In this document: piece by piece, positions 1 to 11,318 of the stretch | Position numbering within the stretch: the first letter of the stretch is position 1 | Layout of the letters: every line of letters begins with the position of its first letter | Assembly (NCBI RefSeq): GCF_002236805.1 | Contig: NZ_NIQA01000001.1 | Span: 248,001-312,000, forward strand | Reading direction: 5' to 3' | Length of the DNA stretch: 64,000 nucleotides | Source: Pusillimonas sp. T2 | GTDB taxonomy: Bacteria; Pseudomonadota; Gammaproteobacteria; Burkholderiales; Burkholderiaceae_B | Program-made: the position numbers and the translations under genes | Notes under the pieces: model-generated | Told to the model about the DNA's origin: nothing | The model's database searches: none | The model's input: only the letters and a program-made list of their open reading frames with translations

Positions 1-2261
1 GCAGCCAGCGCGGTGCCAGTACCGCTGCCAATGGTGTTGGAGGGTCCGGCAAAGTTCAGTGTGCTACCCACGGCGGTTACACCGCCTTGAATAATGGCAT
101 TATTGTTGAACTGCAGGGTAGAACCCGTTTGCCCAGACAGGCTCTGGGTAATGGTGGTGGTGCCCGACCCTTGAAACGTCATGCTCGAGTTAGAGGCGGC
201 CGAAACGCTGCCCGTCACTGTATTGACATCGTTGAAGGTAACGGTGGTGTTCGATGTGTTGGTAACACTGCCAGTGTTGCCGGTAATGGGTTTACTTCCA
301 TCAGCAACGGTGGTGTTACCGTCAACAACCAGCCCTGCCCAGAACGCCCCGTCTTGAACATCCAGAACGGTTTGGGCAATTCTGTTTGAATCCGTATCCC
401 TTAAGCCTCCGTAATAGTTCTCAATGTTGCCATCGGCATAAGAGCCGGCTTTTAACGTAAGGTTGACTACGCCATCTTCGCCACTGCCGGTACGATCCAC
501 GCGTAGCAATGTACCGTTATTCTTGGTCAGCGTTGAGCCGCTGCCAACGGTAATTTTTTGAGTCTGACCATGTGTGTCGAAGTTGGAGCTTATCGACGCC
601 AGGCCTGCCTCGACAGTAGTGTCATTCAGAGTGACTTCAGCACCATTTAGTATTTCAATGGCGTTGCTCTTGAGGGCGACAAGACTGCTACCATTCGAGG
701 TCGTCAGTTTGCTACCTTGACCAGAAATGCTGGCGGCAACTGAGCTTGTACCGCGTGTCTCCACGCGAGTCTTGTTCAAGTCAATGACACCAGTTTTTTG
801 CGCCAAAACACCATAACTGCCATCACCAAGGGTGGTGATCGACGCGTTATTGAGATTGACACGAGCAGCTCCTTCCTCAGCGAGTGCCCCCATATTTTTA
901 TAGACTGAGGCCCCACCCCCTTGAACCAGAATGTTTGCGTTGCTGTAAGTAGCCACGCCACCGTTCAAAGCCCAAAGCCCATAGCCTACCTGACCTGATG
1001 TTGTTACGTCCACGCCGTCGGCCGTAACGGTCGACCCAGCGTCGCGTGCATAAAGACCATAAGCCATGAAGCCGTTTGTAGTAACAGAGCCCCCAGTTAA
1101 TTCGACGCTTCCACCGTTATAAGCATGTGCTCCGTAAGCTCGCTGACCTTGAGTAACTATGGTGGTGCCGGTTGTTGAGATTGTCGACCCCGCACCATCT
1201 GCATAGAGGGCGTACCCGCGTGATCCCTGGCCTTCACCTTGGCTTCCTTTGCCATTCTCGTTCTTTGTTTCTATGGTGCCGCCAGTAAGCGTTATTGTTC
1301 CGCCCTCATTTGCATAAGCGCCGTAACCAAGCCCTGTTGTAACGACGTTCGTGTTGACGCCTGTGATGCTTGAGTTGGCGCCCAGCGAGTACAAACCGTG
1401 GGCGCCGTCTATGCCGAGGTTACCGTCAGCAACTGTGACCCCATTGTGGCTGGTGCTGATAGAGCTATTTGTAAGTGTTATCTTCCCGCCGCGTTCGGCT
1501 GTTGCGCCGCGAGCCTTCGAACCAGTGGTAACAATTGTGGTGTTGTCGACTGAAATGACCCCGCCAGTGGCGTTTTTATCGTTATTAGCGACCAAGCCAT
1601 GGCCGAGCTCACCGCTGGTGGTTATTTTCGTGTTGTTCAGCGTGATGGTTGACCAGCTTTCGGCAAACGCACCAAAGCCATTTTTCCCCGTGGTGTCGAT
1701 AGTGACGTCTGATGCACCTGTCGTGCTGATGAGACTGCCGTCGATGGCGTGCAGAGCAAAAGAGTCGTCACCGGTTGTCGAAACGGTAACGCCGACGCCA
1801 AGATTGATTACAGACTTGTCTGTGCCGTCTTTAGAGCTAGCGCCCGACTGAATGCCGTGGGCTTTATTGCCCACGGTGTGGACGATCATATTGGATGCGT
1901 TCAGCGTGGACGCAGCACTGCTTCCATTTTCGTGAACCAGAACGCCCCAAGCGCGTTTGGAAGAATCTGTAGTACTTGCTTTGTAGTTTTTGCCATCAAT
2001 GGATGCCGACTCACCATCTCTGTGACTATAGGCTGCAGCGTTGGTTGCCTGGTTGTCGTACTGCGTATCCGCCACCGCCGTTCCCGCTACTCCTATCAAG
2101 CCCGCACCCGCCAAGGCAAGTACACCGCTGCGCAACATGCTTTCTGCGCAGCTTTTCTGCACCGAAGAGCCCGAGCGCTTTCCGCGCGCGTGGCTTAGTT
2201 CTGAAACGGCTACGTATGTGCCGGTTTTTTCGTTCCAGATGGTTTTGTAGACCCTATTCAT
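1..2261 (-). CDS. ESPR-type autotransporter/adhesin, N-terminal passenger part (C-terminus beyond window)
   Basis: This minus-strand frame stays open from an ATG at 2261 to the left edge, about 753 codons, so the C-terminus (expected beta-barrel) is outside the window. The first residues, MNRVYKTIWNEKTGTYVAVS, match the extended signal peptide region (ESPR) of large type V secreted proteins. A hydrophobic stretch follows near residues 42-62 and ends with AVADTQ, a likely signal peptidase site. The rest is low-complexity, rich in G, T, S and N, with a repeat of about 22-25 residues of the kind YGxxAxxGGxxxLTGGxxxT, as expected for a right-handed beta-helix passenger. A Shine-Dalgarno GGAGAG lies just before the ATG. 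The expected product is a surface-exposed or secreted adhesin. The family is clear; the ligand is unknown. Confidence 0.85.
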   Translation of the reverse strand, partial: MNRVYKTIWNEKTGTYVAVSELSHARGKRSGSSVQKSCAESMLRSGVLALAGAGLIGVAGTAVADTQYDNQATNAAAYSHRDGESASIDGKNYKASTTDSSKRAWGVLVHENGSSAASTLNASNMIVHTVGNKAHGIQSGASSKDGTDKSVINLGVGVTVSTTGDDSFALHAIDGSLISTTGASDVTIDTTGKNGFGAFAESWSTITLNNTKITTSGELGHGLVANNDKNATGGVISVDNTTIVTTGSKARGATAERGGKITLTNSSISTSHNGVTVADGNLGIDGAHGLYSLGANSSITGVNTNVVTTGLGYGAYANEGGTITLTGGTIETKNENGKGSQGEGQGSRGYALYADGAGSTISTTGTTIVTQGQRAYGAHAYNGGSVELTGGSVTTNGFMAYGLYARDAGSTVTADGVDVTTSGQVGYGLWALNGGVATYSNANILVQGGGASVYKNMGALAEEGAARVNLNNASITTLGDGSYGVLAQKTGVIDLNKTRVETRGTSSVAASISGQGSKLTTSNGSSLVALKSNAIEILNGAEVTLNDTTVEAGLASISSNFDTHGQTQKITVGSGSTLTKNNGTLLRVDRTGSGEDGVVNLTLKAGSYADGNIENYYGGLRDTDSNRIAQTVLDVQDGAFWAGLVVDGNTTVADGSKPITGNTGSVTNTSNTTVTFNDVNTVTGSVSAASNSSMTFQGSGTTTITQSLSGQTGSTLQFNNNAIIQGGVTAVGSTLNFAGPSNTIGSGTGTALA

Positions 2262-2730
2262 TTTCTCTCCTGTGCAGCTTATGCCCGGTGTTGCCGTTGG
2301 CTAACCGTAGAAAGCCTGGTTCAACGTGATTTATTTGGATACAAGTAGATTTTTGTATCCATTGAAACATTTTTACTCACATTGATCAAGCAACCATAAT
2401 TATATAAATAACATTATTTTCGGTTGAAAAATGAATTCAATATTTCAAATAACTTCATAGGAATTGCAAAAAACCAAAGTTCAAAACGCGGAAATGAAGT
2501 AGTTTTTTAGCCCTATTTTTATTTAAAAGCCTAATAAACAAGAAAAATTCAGGGAAAAGTACACTAGAACAGCAAGCCAACTGCCCAAAAAATAAATTAC
2601 TCATTCCTTCAATTACATTATATTTTTTGTATACACCAAAGATCAGACGAGGCAAGAAGCACGCTTAAATGTAAGCAAACAGCCCGCGCCTTTGGCAACA
2701 ACAACCAAAGAACAACACAACCAACCAACG
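2262..2730. other. AT-rich intergenic region upstream of the autotransporter
   Basis: About 470 bp, strongly richer in A and T than the rest of the window, with long A and T runs around 2340-2660. It holds the promoter side of the autotransporter gene. One short minus-strand reading frame (2455-2655) has no convincing start context or recognisable motif and was not called. I see no RNA gene. Such AT-rich upstream regions are typical H-NS-type silencing targets, which is inference only. Confidence 0.5.
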
Positions 2731-2772
2731 CAAAAAGGCCGGAACACCGCCCTATGGCATGTGTTCCGGCCT
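2731..2772 (-). terminator. Intrinsic terminator of the carbonic anhydrase gene
   Basis: Perfect 12-bp inverted repeat, AGGCCGGAACAC at 2736-2747 and its complement at 2761-2772. On the minus strand the stem is followed by TTTTTG. It lies about 40 bp after the carbonic anhydrase stop codon. Confidence 0.85.
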
Positions 2773-2812
2773 AGCCAGAAACTATTCAAATATGCGTGCT
2801 TGATCAGCCCAA

Positions 2813-3574
2813 CTAAGACAACAACATCACCTGCCCCGTGTCTAACTGATAGATACCGCCCACCACTTTAAGAGCGCCGGTTTCGACGCGTTGCCGCAAA
2901 ATTGGTGTGGCGGTTGCCAGGCGTTGAACATTCAACCGGACATTTTCTTCCGTAGCCCGCTCTAGCAAAGACAAATTGCCGGGCTGACGACTGGCTGCTT
3001 GTACCGCAGGAACAATAGCCGTTGCCAAGCTTTGAATGTGGCCTGGGTAATCTGTATTTTTTTCGTAGGCGGAAATGGCTGCCGAAACGGCACCACAGCG
3101 GCTGTGGCCCAACACCATAATCAGAGGCGCGCCTAATACAGCCACCGCATATTCAAGGCTACCCAAAATGTCGACATTGACATAATTGCCGGCCACACGG
3201 GTAACAAACAGGTCGCCACGCGATTCGTCGAAGCAAAACTCGGGGCCGACACGAGAGTCCGCACAACTTAACAGACACGCATAAGGGTTTTGACCTTCGG
3301 ATAGCGCGGCGCGAGATGTCGCGAAATCTTTTTTCGACGTGTCGCCTCTCACATAACGTGCATTGCCCGCCATCAGGCGCTCAAGCGCCTGGTCAGGCGA
3401 CAGCTTGTTTTCTATTTTTGGCGGCGCCGACTGGGCTTGCGATTTCGCACCCAGGGAGCCAAATAACAGCGCCGCCGAGAACCCCGCAAGAAGCTTGCGC
3501 CTACCCGCCGAGACCTGGCGTTGATCAACGCCGCCTAAACCCCGATGAAACCGCGAAAAACAAGTGACACACAT
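2813..3574 (-). CDS. Beta-class carbonic anhydrase with export signal
   Basis: The 253-residue protein interconverts CO2 and bicarbonate. Zinc ligands and the catalytic pair of the beta class are visible: Cys104 with Asp106 and Arg108 in CADSR, then His157 and Cys160 in GHSRCGA. Residues 24-48 form a Tat-like signal (GRRKLLAGFSAALLFGS, then an AQSA cleavage region), so the enzyme probably acts in the periplasm, unlike the usual cytoplasmic form. The start is supported by GGAGGG six bases before the ATG; the N-terminal region before the twin arginine is long (24 residues). The gene is monocistronic, with its own terminator. Function is near certain; the export route is inferred. Confidence 0.9.
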   Translation of the reverse strand: MCVTCFSRFHRGLGGVDQRQVSAGRRKLLAGFSAALLFGSLGAKSQAQSAPPKIENKLSPDQALERLMAGNARYVRGDTSKKDFATSRAALSEGQNPYACLLSCADSRVGPEFCFDESRGDLFVTRVAGNYVNVDILGSLEYAVAVLGAPLIMVLGHSRCGAVSAAISAYEKNTDYPGHIQSLATAIVPAVQAASRQPGNLSLLERATEENVRLNVQRLATATPILRQRVETGALKVVGGIYQLDTGQVMLLS

Positions 3575-3886
3575 AATCGCCCTCCGTCAGGGAAAGTCAG
3601 GCATGAGTCAACCCGATACAGCCTGGGCTACCTGAAACGCAATTCTAAAAAGCGGGCACCGCTTTGCTGTGGATCACCGCTAACGCTGCGCCCGATTAAA
3701 GCTTGTGTCAATAGGTAATGGCAGCAACACCGTCATCACTGGGAATACACGCCATAAAAAACGCCCGGGCACCGCCTTGTCGGCAGGTGCTCGGGCGCGG
3801 TTTGGTGTCGCCGGGCTAGCGCTTGGGCACAGCATGCGTTACAGCGCGCCGCACCACCGACAGCCCGGGCTTACCCGGCCGAGTGA
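3575..3886. other. Intergenic region between the isocitrate dehydrogenase and carbonic anhydrase genes
   Basis: About 310 bp without a gene. It holds the terminator of the upstream isocitrate dehydrogenase gene (3755-3797) and presumably the carbonic anhydrase promoter. A TTGACA hexamer (3706-3711, minus) has no good -10 partner at normal spacing. Nothing else was recognised. Confidence 0.4.
3755..3797 (-). terminator. Intrinsic terminator after monomeric isocitrate dehydrogenase
   Basis: Inverted repeat CGCCCGGGCACC (3762-3773) and GGTGCTCGGGCG (3786-3797), one mismatch, followed on the minus strand by a run of six T. It lies about 90 bp after the stop codon of the monomeric isocitrate dehydrogenase. 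Confidence 0.8.
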
Positions 3887-6154
<2,268 letters not shown>

Positions 6155-6190
6155 TTATCCGGGACTGGCACCGCGGGTTAGCGTGATATG

Positions 6191-6202
6191 TCTTATATAA
6201 GA
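6191..6202. promoter_or_regulatory. Palindromic operator-like site before the monomeric isocitrate dehydrogenase gene
   Basis: TCTTATATAAGA is a perfect 12-bp palindrome lying 82 bp before the ATG. On the minus strand it sits just after a TATAAT hexamer (6219-6224), where a repressor would block the transcription start. I recall similar TCTTATATAAGA-like sites near TCA-cycle and methylcitrate genes of betaproteobacteria, linked to a GntR/FadR-type repressor. The palindrome is observed; the regulator is inference. Confidence 0.5.
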
Positions 6203-6236
6203 TACAAGACAGCCCCCTATTATAGCGAGAGCGCTG

Positions 6237-7496
6237 TCAAGTTGGCATACGGTTGATAATTTCCTGACCAAAACCTGAGCAAGACACCTGTGTGGCGCCT
6301 GGCAGGCGTCGCGCAAAATCGTAGGTCACAACTTTGTCTTGAATAGCTGCCTCGATGCCGGCCACAATCAGGTCGGCGGCTTCGGACCAGCCCAGATGGC
6401 GCAGCATCATTTCGGCGGACAAAATAGCCGCCCCCGGATTAACGTAATCTTTGCCGGCGTACTTGGGCGCCGTGCCGTGCGTCACTTCGAACAAGGCCAC
6501 CGAATCGGACAGATTGGCGCCCGGGGCAATACCCGTCCCCCCCACCTGTGCCGCGACTGCAGCCGAAAAATAATCGCCGTTCAAGTTGGTGGTGGCAATA
6601 ACGTCGAACTCTTTAGGGCGCAACAAAGCCTGCGGCAGGAAGGCGTCGGCAATAGCGTCTTTAATGACGATATCGCGGCCCGAAACAGGATTTTTAATGC
6701 GACACCACGGCCCTTCGTCGATGAGCTGCGCACCAAACTCGCGTCGGGCCAGGTCGTAACCCCAATCACGGAACGCCCCTTCGGTGAACTTCATGATGTT
6801 GCCCTTGTGCACCAGCGTGACCGAACTGCGGTCGTGGTCGATGGCGTACTGAATGGCTTTACGAATCAGGCGCTCAGACCCTTCGCGAGACGCTGTTTTA
6901 ATGCCGATGGCCGATGTTTTGGGGTAACGGATATCTTGCGCCCCCAACGTGTTCTGCAAAAAATCGATCAACGCGTTGGCCTGATCGGACTCGGCCGGAA
7001 ACTCGATACCTGCGTACACATCTTCTTGGTTCTCGCGGAAGATCACCATATCGACGCGTTCGGGGTGGTGGACGGGCGACGGCACACCCTTGATATAACG
7101 CACCGGACGCAAACACACATACAGGTCGAGCTGATGTCGCAAGGCCACGTTGAACGAACGAATACCCCCACTGACCGGCGTGGTCAGCGGGCCCTTGATG
7201 CCGACGACGTAATCTTTAATAGCCTGTACCGTTTCGGCGGGCAACGCCGTTTGCCCATAACGCTCGGCAGCGCTTTGCCCGGCATAAATTTCCATCCAGT
7301 GAATTTTGCGTGCGCCGTTGTAGGCCTTTTGTAGGGCGGCATCTACAACATTACGCATCACCGGCATGATGTCTTTACCCGTGCCGTCACCCTCAATAAA
7401 CGGGATGACAACCTGATCGGGTACCTGCAGCGTACCGTCGGGGTTGACCGTAACCTTGCCGCCCTGGCTGGGGACCTGAATATGCTGGTAAGACAT
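6237..7496 (-). CDS. icd: NADP-dependent isocitrate dehydrogenase, homodimeric type
   Basis: The 419-residue protein is the classical E. coli-type isocitrate dehydrogenase. I place the start at [10 protein letters not shown] (7496), with GGAG upstream; an earlier in-frame codon would add 27 unrelated residues. The block [19 protein letters not shown] contains the active-site serine that AceK phosphorylates in E. coli. The coenzyme determinants Lys and Tyr in [16 protein letters not shown] indicate NADP rather than NAD. The gene is divergent from the histidine kinase at 7657 across a 160-bp region and is followed by the non-homologous monomeric enzyme, giving two enzymes for one reaction. Confidence 0.96.
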   Translation of the reverse strand: MSYQHIQVPSQGGKVTVNPDGTLQVPDQVVIPFIEGDGTGKDIMPVMRNVVDAALQKAYNGARKIHWMEIYAGQSAAERYGQTALPAETVQAIKDYVVGIKGPLTTPVSGGIRSFNVALRHQLDLYVCLRPVRYIKGVPSPVHHPERVDMVIFRENQEDVYAGIEFPAESDQANALIDFLQNTLGAQDIRYPKTSAIGIKTASREGSERLIRKAIQYAIDHDRSSVTLVHKGNIMKFTEGAFRDWGYDLARREFGAQLIDEGPWCRIKNPVSGRDIVIKDAIADAFLPQALLRPKEFDVIATTNLNGDYFSAAVAAQVGGTGIAPGANLSDSVALFEVTHGTAPKYAGKDYVNPGAAILSAEMMLRHLGWSEAADLIVAGIEAAIQDKVVTYDFARRLPGATQVSCSGFGQEIINRMPT

Positions 7497-7656
7497 GAGT
7501 GCTCCGGTGAGTAATTGCGTGGCCGGCATGCGGCGTTTCAGGCATTTTATCGCGAGCAAAACAGCGACAGTAATCACGCGGCGCGATGGGGACTAACCCG
7601 ACCTTTTAATTTCAGGCACACCCAAATACAATTTGGCACAAATTTGAGTCAACACC

Positions 7657-8742
7657 ATGCCACAACTGCAACAACCCGTCCTGACCTTGCCCGACCAGCA
7701 ACGACCGGTCGTTTCTCCGTGCGCCGGCGCTTTTACCCTGATGTGCGATGAAAACTGGCAGGTAATTTGGGCATCGCCCGAACTGCCCGTATTAACGGGA
7801 TACGCCACCGACGACGTACTCGGCAAGAACCCCTGCGACTTCCTGCATGGCCCCGACACCGATATCGGTACCCTCGACCAGTTGCGTGAGTGCGTCGCCC
7901 ATAAAAAGCATTTTTCAGGCGAAATGCTGAACTACAAAAAAGACGGGACGTCGTTTTGGGTCCACTTGAGCTTTAACCCCATATTTAACGATCACCACGA
8001 ATTCCAGCATTTTGTCGCGATCCAAACCGTCAATACCTATACAGCGTTTACTGAAGAGCAGACGCGGGCTTATGTAACGCGCATGGAACGGCAACGCAAC
8101 GTACTGATCCGGGAAGTGCATCACCGCATCAAGAACAGCTTGCAAGGGGTCGCCGGCATGTTGCGCCAGCATGCCCAGTCCGAACCCCAGGCCGCCCATG
8201 TACTGGAAAAAGCAATCGCCCAGGTACGCACCATTGCGGTCGTACATGGGCTGGAAGGCAAAGCGCTATACAACGAAGTAGTGTTGTGCGAGATGGCGCC
8301 CAGTATCGCCCGTATGGTGCAAGAGCTGGTGCTACCCGACGGCCCGCACTTTACAGTAACCGTGAACGTGCCCGAACGCATCCGGGTCTGCGAACAAGAA
8401 CGCGTACCCATTGCCCTGATCCTGAACGAATTGATACTTAATGCCGCCAAGCATCTGTCGGCCACCGAACGGTACAGCACATTAAGCGTGGGTGTCGCCT
8501 GGCAGGCGCAGCTTGAGTGCGCGCGCATTACCATTACCAACCCCGGCCGCCTACCCGATGACTTTGATTTTGCGGCCGAACAGGGCATCGGCACGGGGCT
8601 TGAACTCGTCCGCTCGATGCTGCCTGCAAACGGCGCCACCCTGACCTTTGCCAATCGCGCCGGGTTCGTCGAAACACAGCTCACGCTTTCACCCCCCGTC
8701 ATTTACAGCGTCAACCCCGCACGTCTACCTCACCCAACATGA
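7657..8742 (+). CDS. PAS sensor histidine kinase, HisKA_2 type (partner of the ANTAR regulator)
   Basis: The 361-residue soluble kinase has no membrane segment. Residues about 22-125 form a PAS domain of the LOV-like subgroup (GKNPCDFLHGPDTD at 56-69), though the cysteine is one place away from the photoactive position. Residues about 150-200 are a HisKA_2 dimerisation domain with the H-box REVHHRIKNSLQGV (His155/156), and the C-terminus is an HATPase with the N-box LILNELILNAAKH. Its stop codon overlaps the start of the response regulator (ATGA), so translation is coupled. HisKA_2 kinases paired with ANTAR regulators (EutW-EutV, PdtaS-PdtaR) control RNA antitermination. The signal is not known. 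Confidence 0.9.
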   Translation: MPQLQQPVLTLPDQQRPVVSPCAGAFTLMCDENWQVIWASPELPVLTGYATDDVLGKNPCDFLHGPDTDIGTLDQLRECVAHKKHFSGEMLNYKKDGTSFWVHLSFNPIFNDHHEFQHFVAIQTVNTYTAFTEEQTRAYVTRMERQRNVLIREVHHRIKNSLQGVAGMLRQHAQSEPQAAHVLEKAIAQVRTIAVVHGLEGKALYNEVVLCEMAPSIARMVQELVLPDGPHFTVTVNVPERIRVCEQERVPIALILNELILNAAKHLSATERYSTLSVGVAWQAQLECARITITNPGRLPDDFDFAAEQGIGTGLELVRSMLPANGATLTFANRAGFVETQLTLSPPVIYSVNPARLPHPT

Positions 8743-9353
8743 CACCTCAGCCGTCTACCATCGCCGCCGCCCCCCACCTGCTGGTTGTCGACGACGACCG
8801 CCTTGTGCTGGCCACACTGTCAAAGGGGCTCAAGTATGCCGGCTTTACCGTCAGCGAAGCCTACTCGGGCGAGCAGGCCCTGCAACTGCTGCAAGACATC
8901 ACCCCCGATCTGGCCATACTGGATATCAGCATGCCCGGCGTATCCGGGCTTGACGTGGCACGCCAACTTCGGGCCAACACACAGATTCCGTTTATTTTTC
9001 TTACCGCCTACGGCGACGAAGAAACGGTTAAAGAAGCTACCGAAAGCGGTGCCGTCGGCTATCTGGTCAAGCCCATCGACACCGCGCAACTGATCCCGGC
9101 GATCAAAGCGGGCCTGGCACGCGCCGCCGACATTGTCGAGCTTCAAAGAAGCGAAGCACAACTGAACCACGCCCTCGAATCAAGCCGTGAAATCAGCATT
9201 GCGGTAGGCATCATCATGGAACGGGCTCGCCTGGACCACGAAAAGGCTTTTCAGGCGCTACGGTCACAGGCGCGTCGCACTCGCCGGCAAGTTCAAGATC
9301 TGGCCAAGTCACTGATTGCCGCTCACGAAACGCTCAGCCAGTTCGACGCCTAG
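8739..9353 (+). CDS. Response regulator with ANTAR RNA-binding domain
   Basis: The 204-residue protein has an N-terminal receiver domain (residues about 12-130) with acidic residues DDD at 18-20, phospho-acceptor Asp62 in LAILDISMPG, and the conserved Lys in LVKPID. A short coiled coil follows, then an ANTAR domain (about 140-200; SREISIAVGIIMERARLDHEKAF). ANTAR proteins bind paired RNA hairpins in nascent transcripts and prevent termination when phosphorylated. The gene overlaps the upstream HisKA_2 kinase by 4 bp, so the two form a two-component pair of the EutV/PdtaR kind. No clear target hairpin pair was found in the nearby intergenic regions. Confidence 0.93.
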   Translation: MTPQPSTIAAAPHLLVVDDDRLVLATLSKGLKYAGFTVSEAYSGEQALQLLQDITPDLAILDISMPGVSGLDVARQLRANTQIPFIFLTAYGDEETVKEATESGAVGYLVKPIDTAQLIPAIKAGLARAADIVELQRSEAQLNHALESSREISIAVGIIMERARLDHEKAFQALRSQARRTRRQVQDLAKSLIAAHETLSQFDA

Positions 9354-9604
9354 GGTAATCCACACCTAGCCAATGGCTTTTCGTGCCTTAATAATCAGGA
9401 CACAAAACAAGAACACACTGATACTTGGCAACGCCCGCCGGCCCCAAACCCGCCCGCTCTCGCGTTTGCCCTGGTCGCCCAATACCCGCGACCTATCTCA
9501 AACCTGGCCCAGCACCCGCCATTGCCCGTAAACCGCCGGCAACATGAAGCGCGTTGCGACCGCATTGCGCGCTGCGACCCCCGGCGTCACCAGGACCAGA
9601 GGAC

Positions 9605-11299
9605 ATGAGACAGGAACGCGCAGTCACGCATCGGGAATATATATTGCAGGACACCGAGACCATCGTCTCGAAAACAGACCTGCAGGGCAACATCACATAC
9701 GTCAATCAAGACTTTGTCCGTGTCAGCGGCTTTTCAGAGCAAGAGTTGCTGGGGGCTCCGCAAAATATTGTGCGCCACCCGGACATGCCAAAAGAAGCCT
9801 TTTACGACCTATGGCAAACGTTGCGCAGCGGCAAAGCCTGGACTGGCCTGGTCAAGAACCGATGCAAGAATGGCGACCACTATTGGGTCGAGGCCCACGC
9901 CGCCCCCATCACCGAGAACGGGGCGGTCACAGGCTACACCTCGGTTCGTGTCAAACCCTCTCGCGAACAAGTTGAAGCGGCAGAAACGGCCTACCAAGAA
10001 ATACGCGAAGGCACGCGACGCATTACCGTCAGAGAAGGCGCTGTCGTGCGACGCCCCCGTCTGTCGCGCCACCCTCAAACGCCACCCAACGAACTGTCAT
10101 TGAAAACCCGTCTGATTGTATGGACGCTGTGCATGATGGGCCTGTTCCTGATCAATGCTTTCGTCGTGTGGCAGTTAAACCTCGCACACACCAGCGACAC
10201 ATCGGCCCTTCCGCTACTGGCCGAGCTGCTGATGCTTTTTGGGGCAGCCCTGTCGGCCTACGGCGGCATCGCCATCTACCGACGCCTAATCAGTCCGCTG
10301 GCGCGTGCTCAGCAGGATATTGACCGAATGAGCGCGGGCGATTTGTCCGGCCGCATCGACGCAATAGGCAACAACGAAATTGCCAATCTCATGCAGTCAC
10401 TGCGCAAATTGCAAATCAACGTCAAGCTGCTGGTGGGGCAAATCAAGGAATCTACACAACAGGTAAGCGCACAAGCTGTGCACTTGACCCGTGACAATGC
10501 ACTACTCGCACAACGCACGGAATCGCAAGCCGCTAACGTCGAAGAAACCTCAGCATCGGTCGCCGAACTGACTTCGATTGTTCAACAGCATGCCGAAAAC
10601 TCCGAAGCGGCCAACCAACTGGTCGCCTCGACCGCCGAGGCCGCAACCCGGGGGGCACAAGCAGCGGCGCAGGTCACGTGCACCATGACCGAAATTCAGG
10701 AAAGCGCCCGCAAGGTGGTTGACATCATCGGCATGATCAACACGATTGCTTTCCAGACCAATATTCTGGCGTTGAACGCCGCCGTAGAGGCCGCACGCGC
10801 CGGCGACCAAGGGCGCGGCTTCGCCGTAGTCGCCGCAGAAGTGCGCAGTCTGGCGCTGCGCAGCGCCGATGCAGCAAAAGACATCAAGACACTGATCGAG
10901 GCGTCAGTTACGCGCATTGATGCCGGTAGTCAACAGGTCGACCAAACCGCACAGATCATGCATGACATTCTGGACTCAGCGCATCGAGCCACCACGCTCA
11001 TGAGCGAAATAGCCTCTGCTGGAAAGGAACAGAGCGCCGGCATTGTTCACATTAACCAGGCCGTCGGACAAATTGAGGCCATTACCCAGGACAATGCTGC
11101 AGCTGTGGCAAGCACGGCGAAAACAGCCGAATCCCTGCAAGTACAGGCGACTCACCTTAATGCACTGCTGGACGCATTCAAGCTGATCGAGACCCGCACA
11201 ACAATGCCGGGCTTGCCACCGAAACGCCCGGCCAAGAAGCGGCAACCCTTGCGTCAGCTTAAACGAAATGCGCCTGTGGCCCGCTTGAAACTAGGTTAA
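9605..11299 (+). CDS. aer: Aer-like methyl-accepting chemotaxis receptor (PAS-HAMP-MCP)
   Basis: The 564-residue receptor begins at [14 protein letters not shown] (AGAGG upstream). Residues about 10-115 are an Aer-type PAS domain ([17 protein letters not shown]), which in E. coli Aer binds FAD and senses redox state. Two close membrane helices follow (around 170-190 and 205-230), then a HAMP domain and a cytoplasmic MCP signalling domain with the hairpin tip [20 protein letters not shown]. There is no periplasmic sensing domain and no C-terminal NWETF-type tether. The likely role is aerotaxis or energy taxis. The gene lies 19 bp before the globin-coupled c-di-GMP enzyme, so the two may be co-transcribed. 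Confidence 0.92.
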   Translation: MRQERAVTHREYILQDTETIVSKTDLQGNITYVNQDFVRVSGFSEQELLGAPQNIVRHPDMPKEAFYDLWQTLRSGKAWTGLVKNRCKNGDHYWVEAHAAPITENGAVTGYTSVRVKPSREQVEAAETAYQEIREGTRRITVREGAVVRRPRLSRHPQTPPNELSLKTRLIVWTLCMMGLFLINAFVVWQLNLAHTSDTSALPLLAELLMLFGAALSAYGGIAIYRRLISPLARAQQDIDRMSAGDLSGRIDAIGNNEIANLMQSLRKLQINVKLLVGQIKESTQQVSAQAVHLTRDNALLAQRTESQAANVEETSASVAELTSIVQQHAENSEAANQLVASTAEAATRGAQAAAQVTCTMTEIQESARKVVDIIGMINTIAFQTNILALNAAVEAARAGDQGRGFAVVAAEVRSLALRSADAAKDIKTLIEASVTRIDAGSQQVDQTAQIMHDILDSAHRATTLMSEIASAGKEQSAGIVHINQAVGQIEAITQDNAAAVASTAKTAESLQVQATHLNALLDAFKLIETRTTMPGLPPKRPAKKRQPLRQLKRNAPVARLKLG

Positions 11300-11318
11300 A
11301 GAACAACAAGGCCGACGC

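Noticed and set aside
87-2330. Several plus-strand reading frames over the autotransporter
   Set aside because: They lie opposite a continuous minus-strand frame with an ESPR signal and clear repeats, and have no protein motifs.
2455-2655. Short minus-strand reading frame of 66 codons
   Set aside because: It lies in AT-rich DNA, without a clear ribosome site or motif, and its composition follows the base bias.
6219-6240. TTGACA and TATAAT on the minus strand before icd2
   Set aside because: Only 10 bp separate the hexamers, too short for a normal sigma-70 promoter; the TTGACA also overlaps the end of icd.
6339-7334. Plus-strand frame opposite icd
   Set aside because: Antisense of a conserved gene with no motif of its own.
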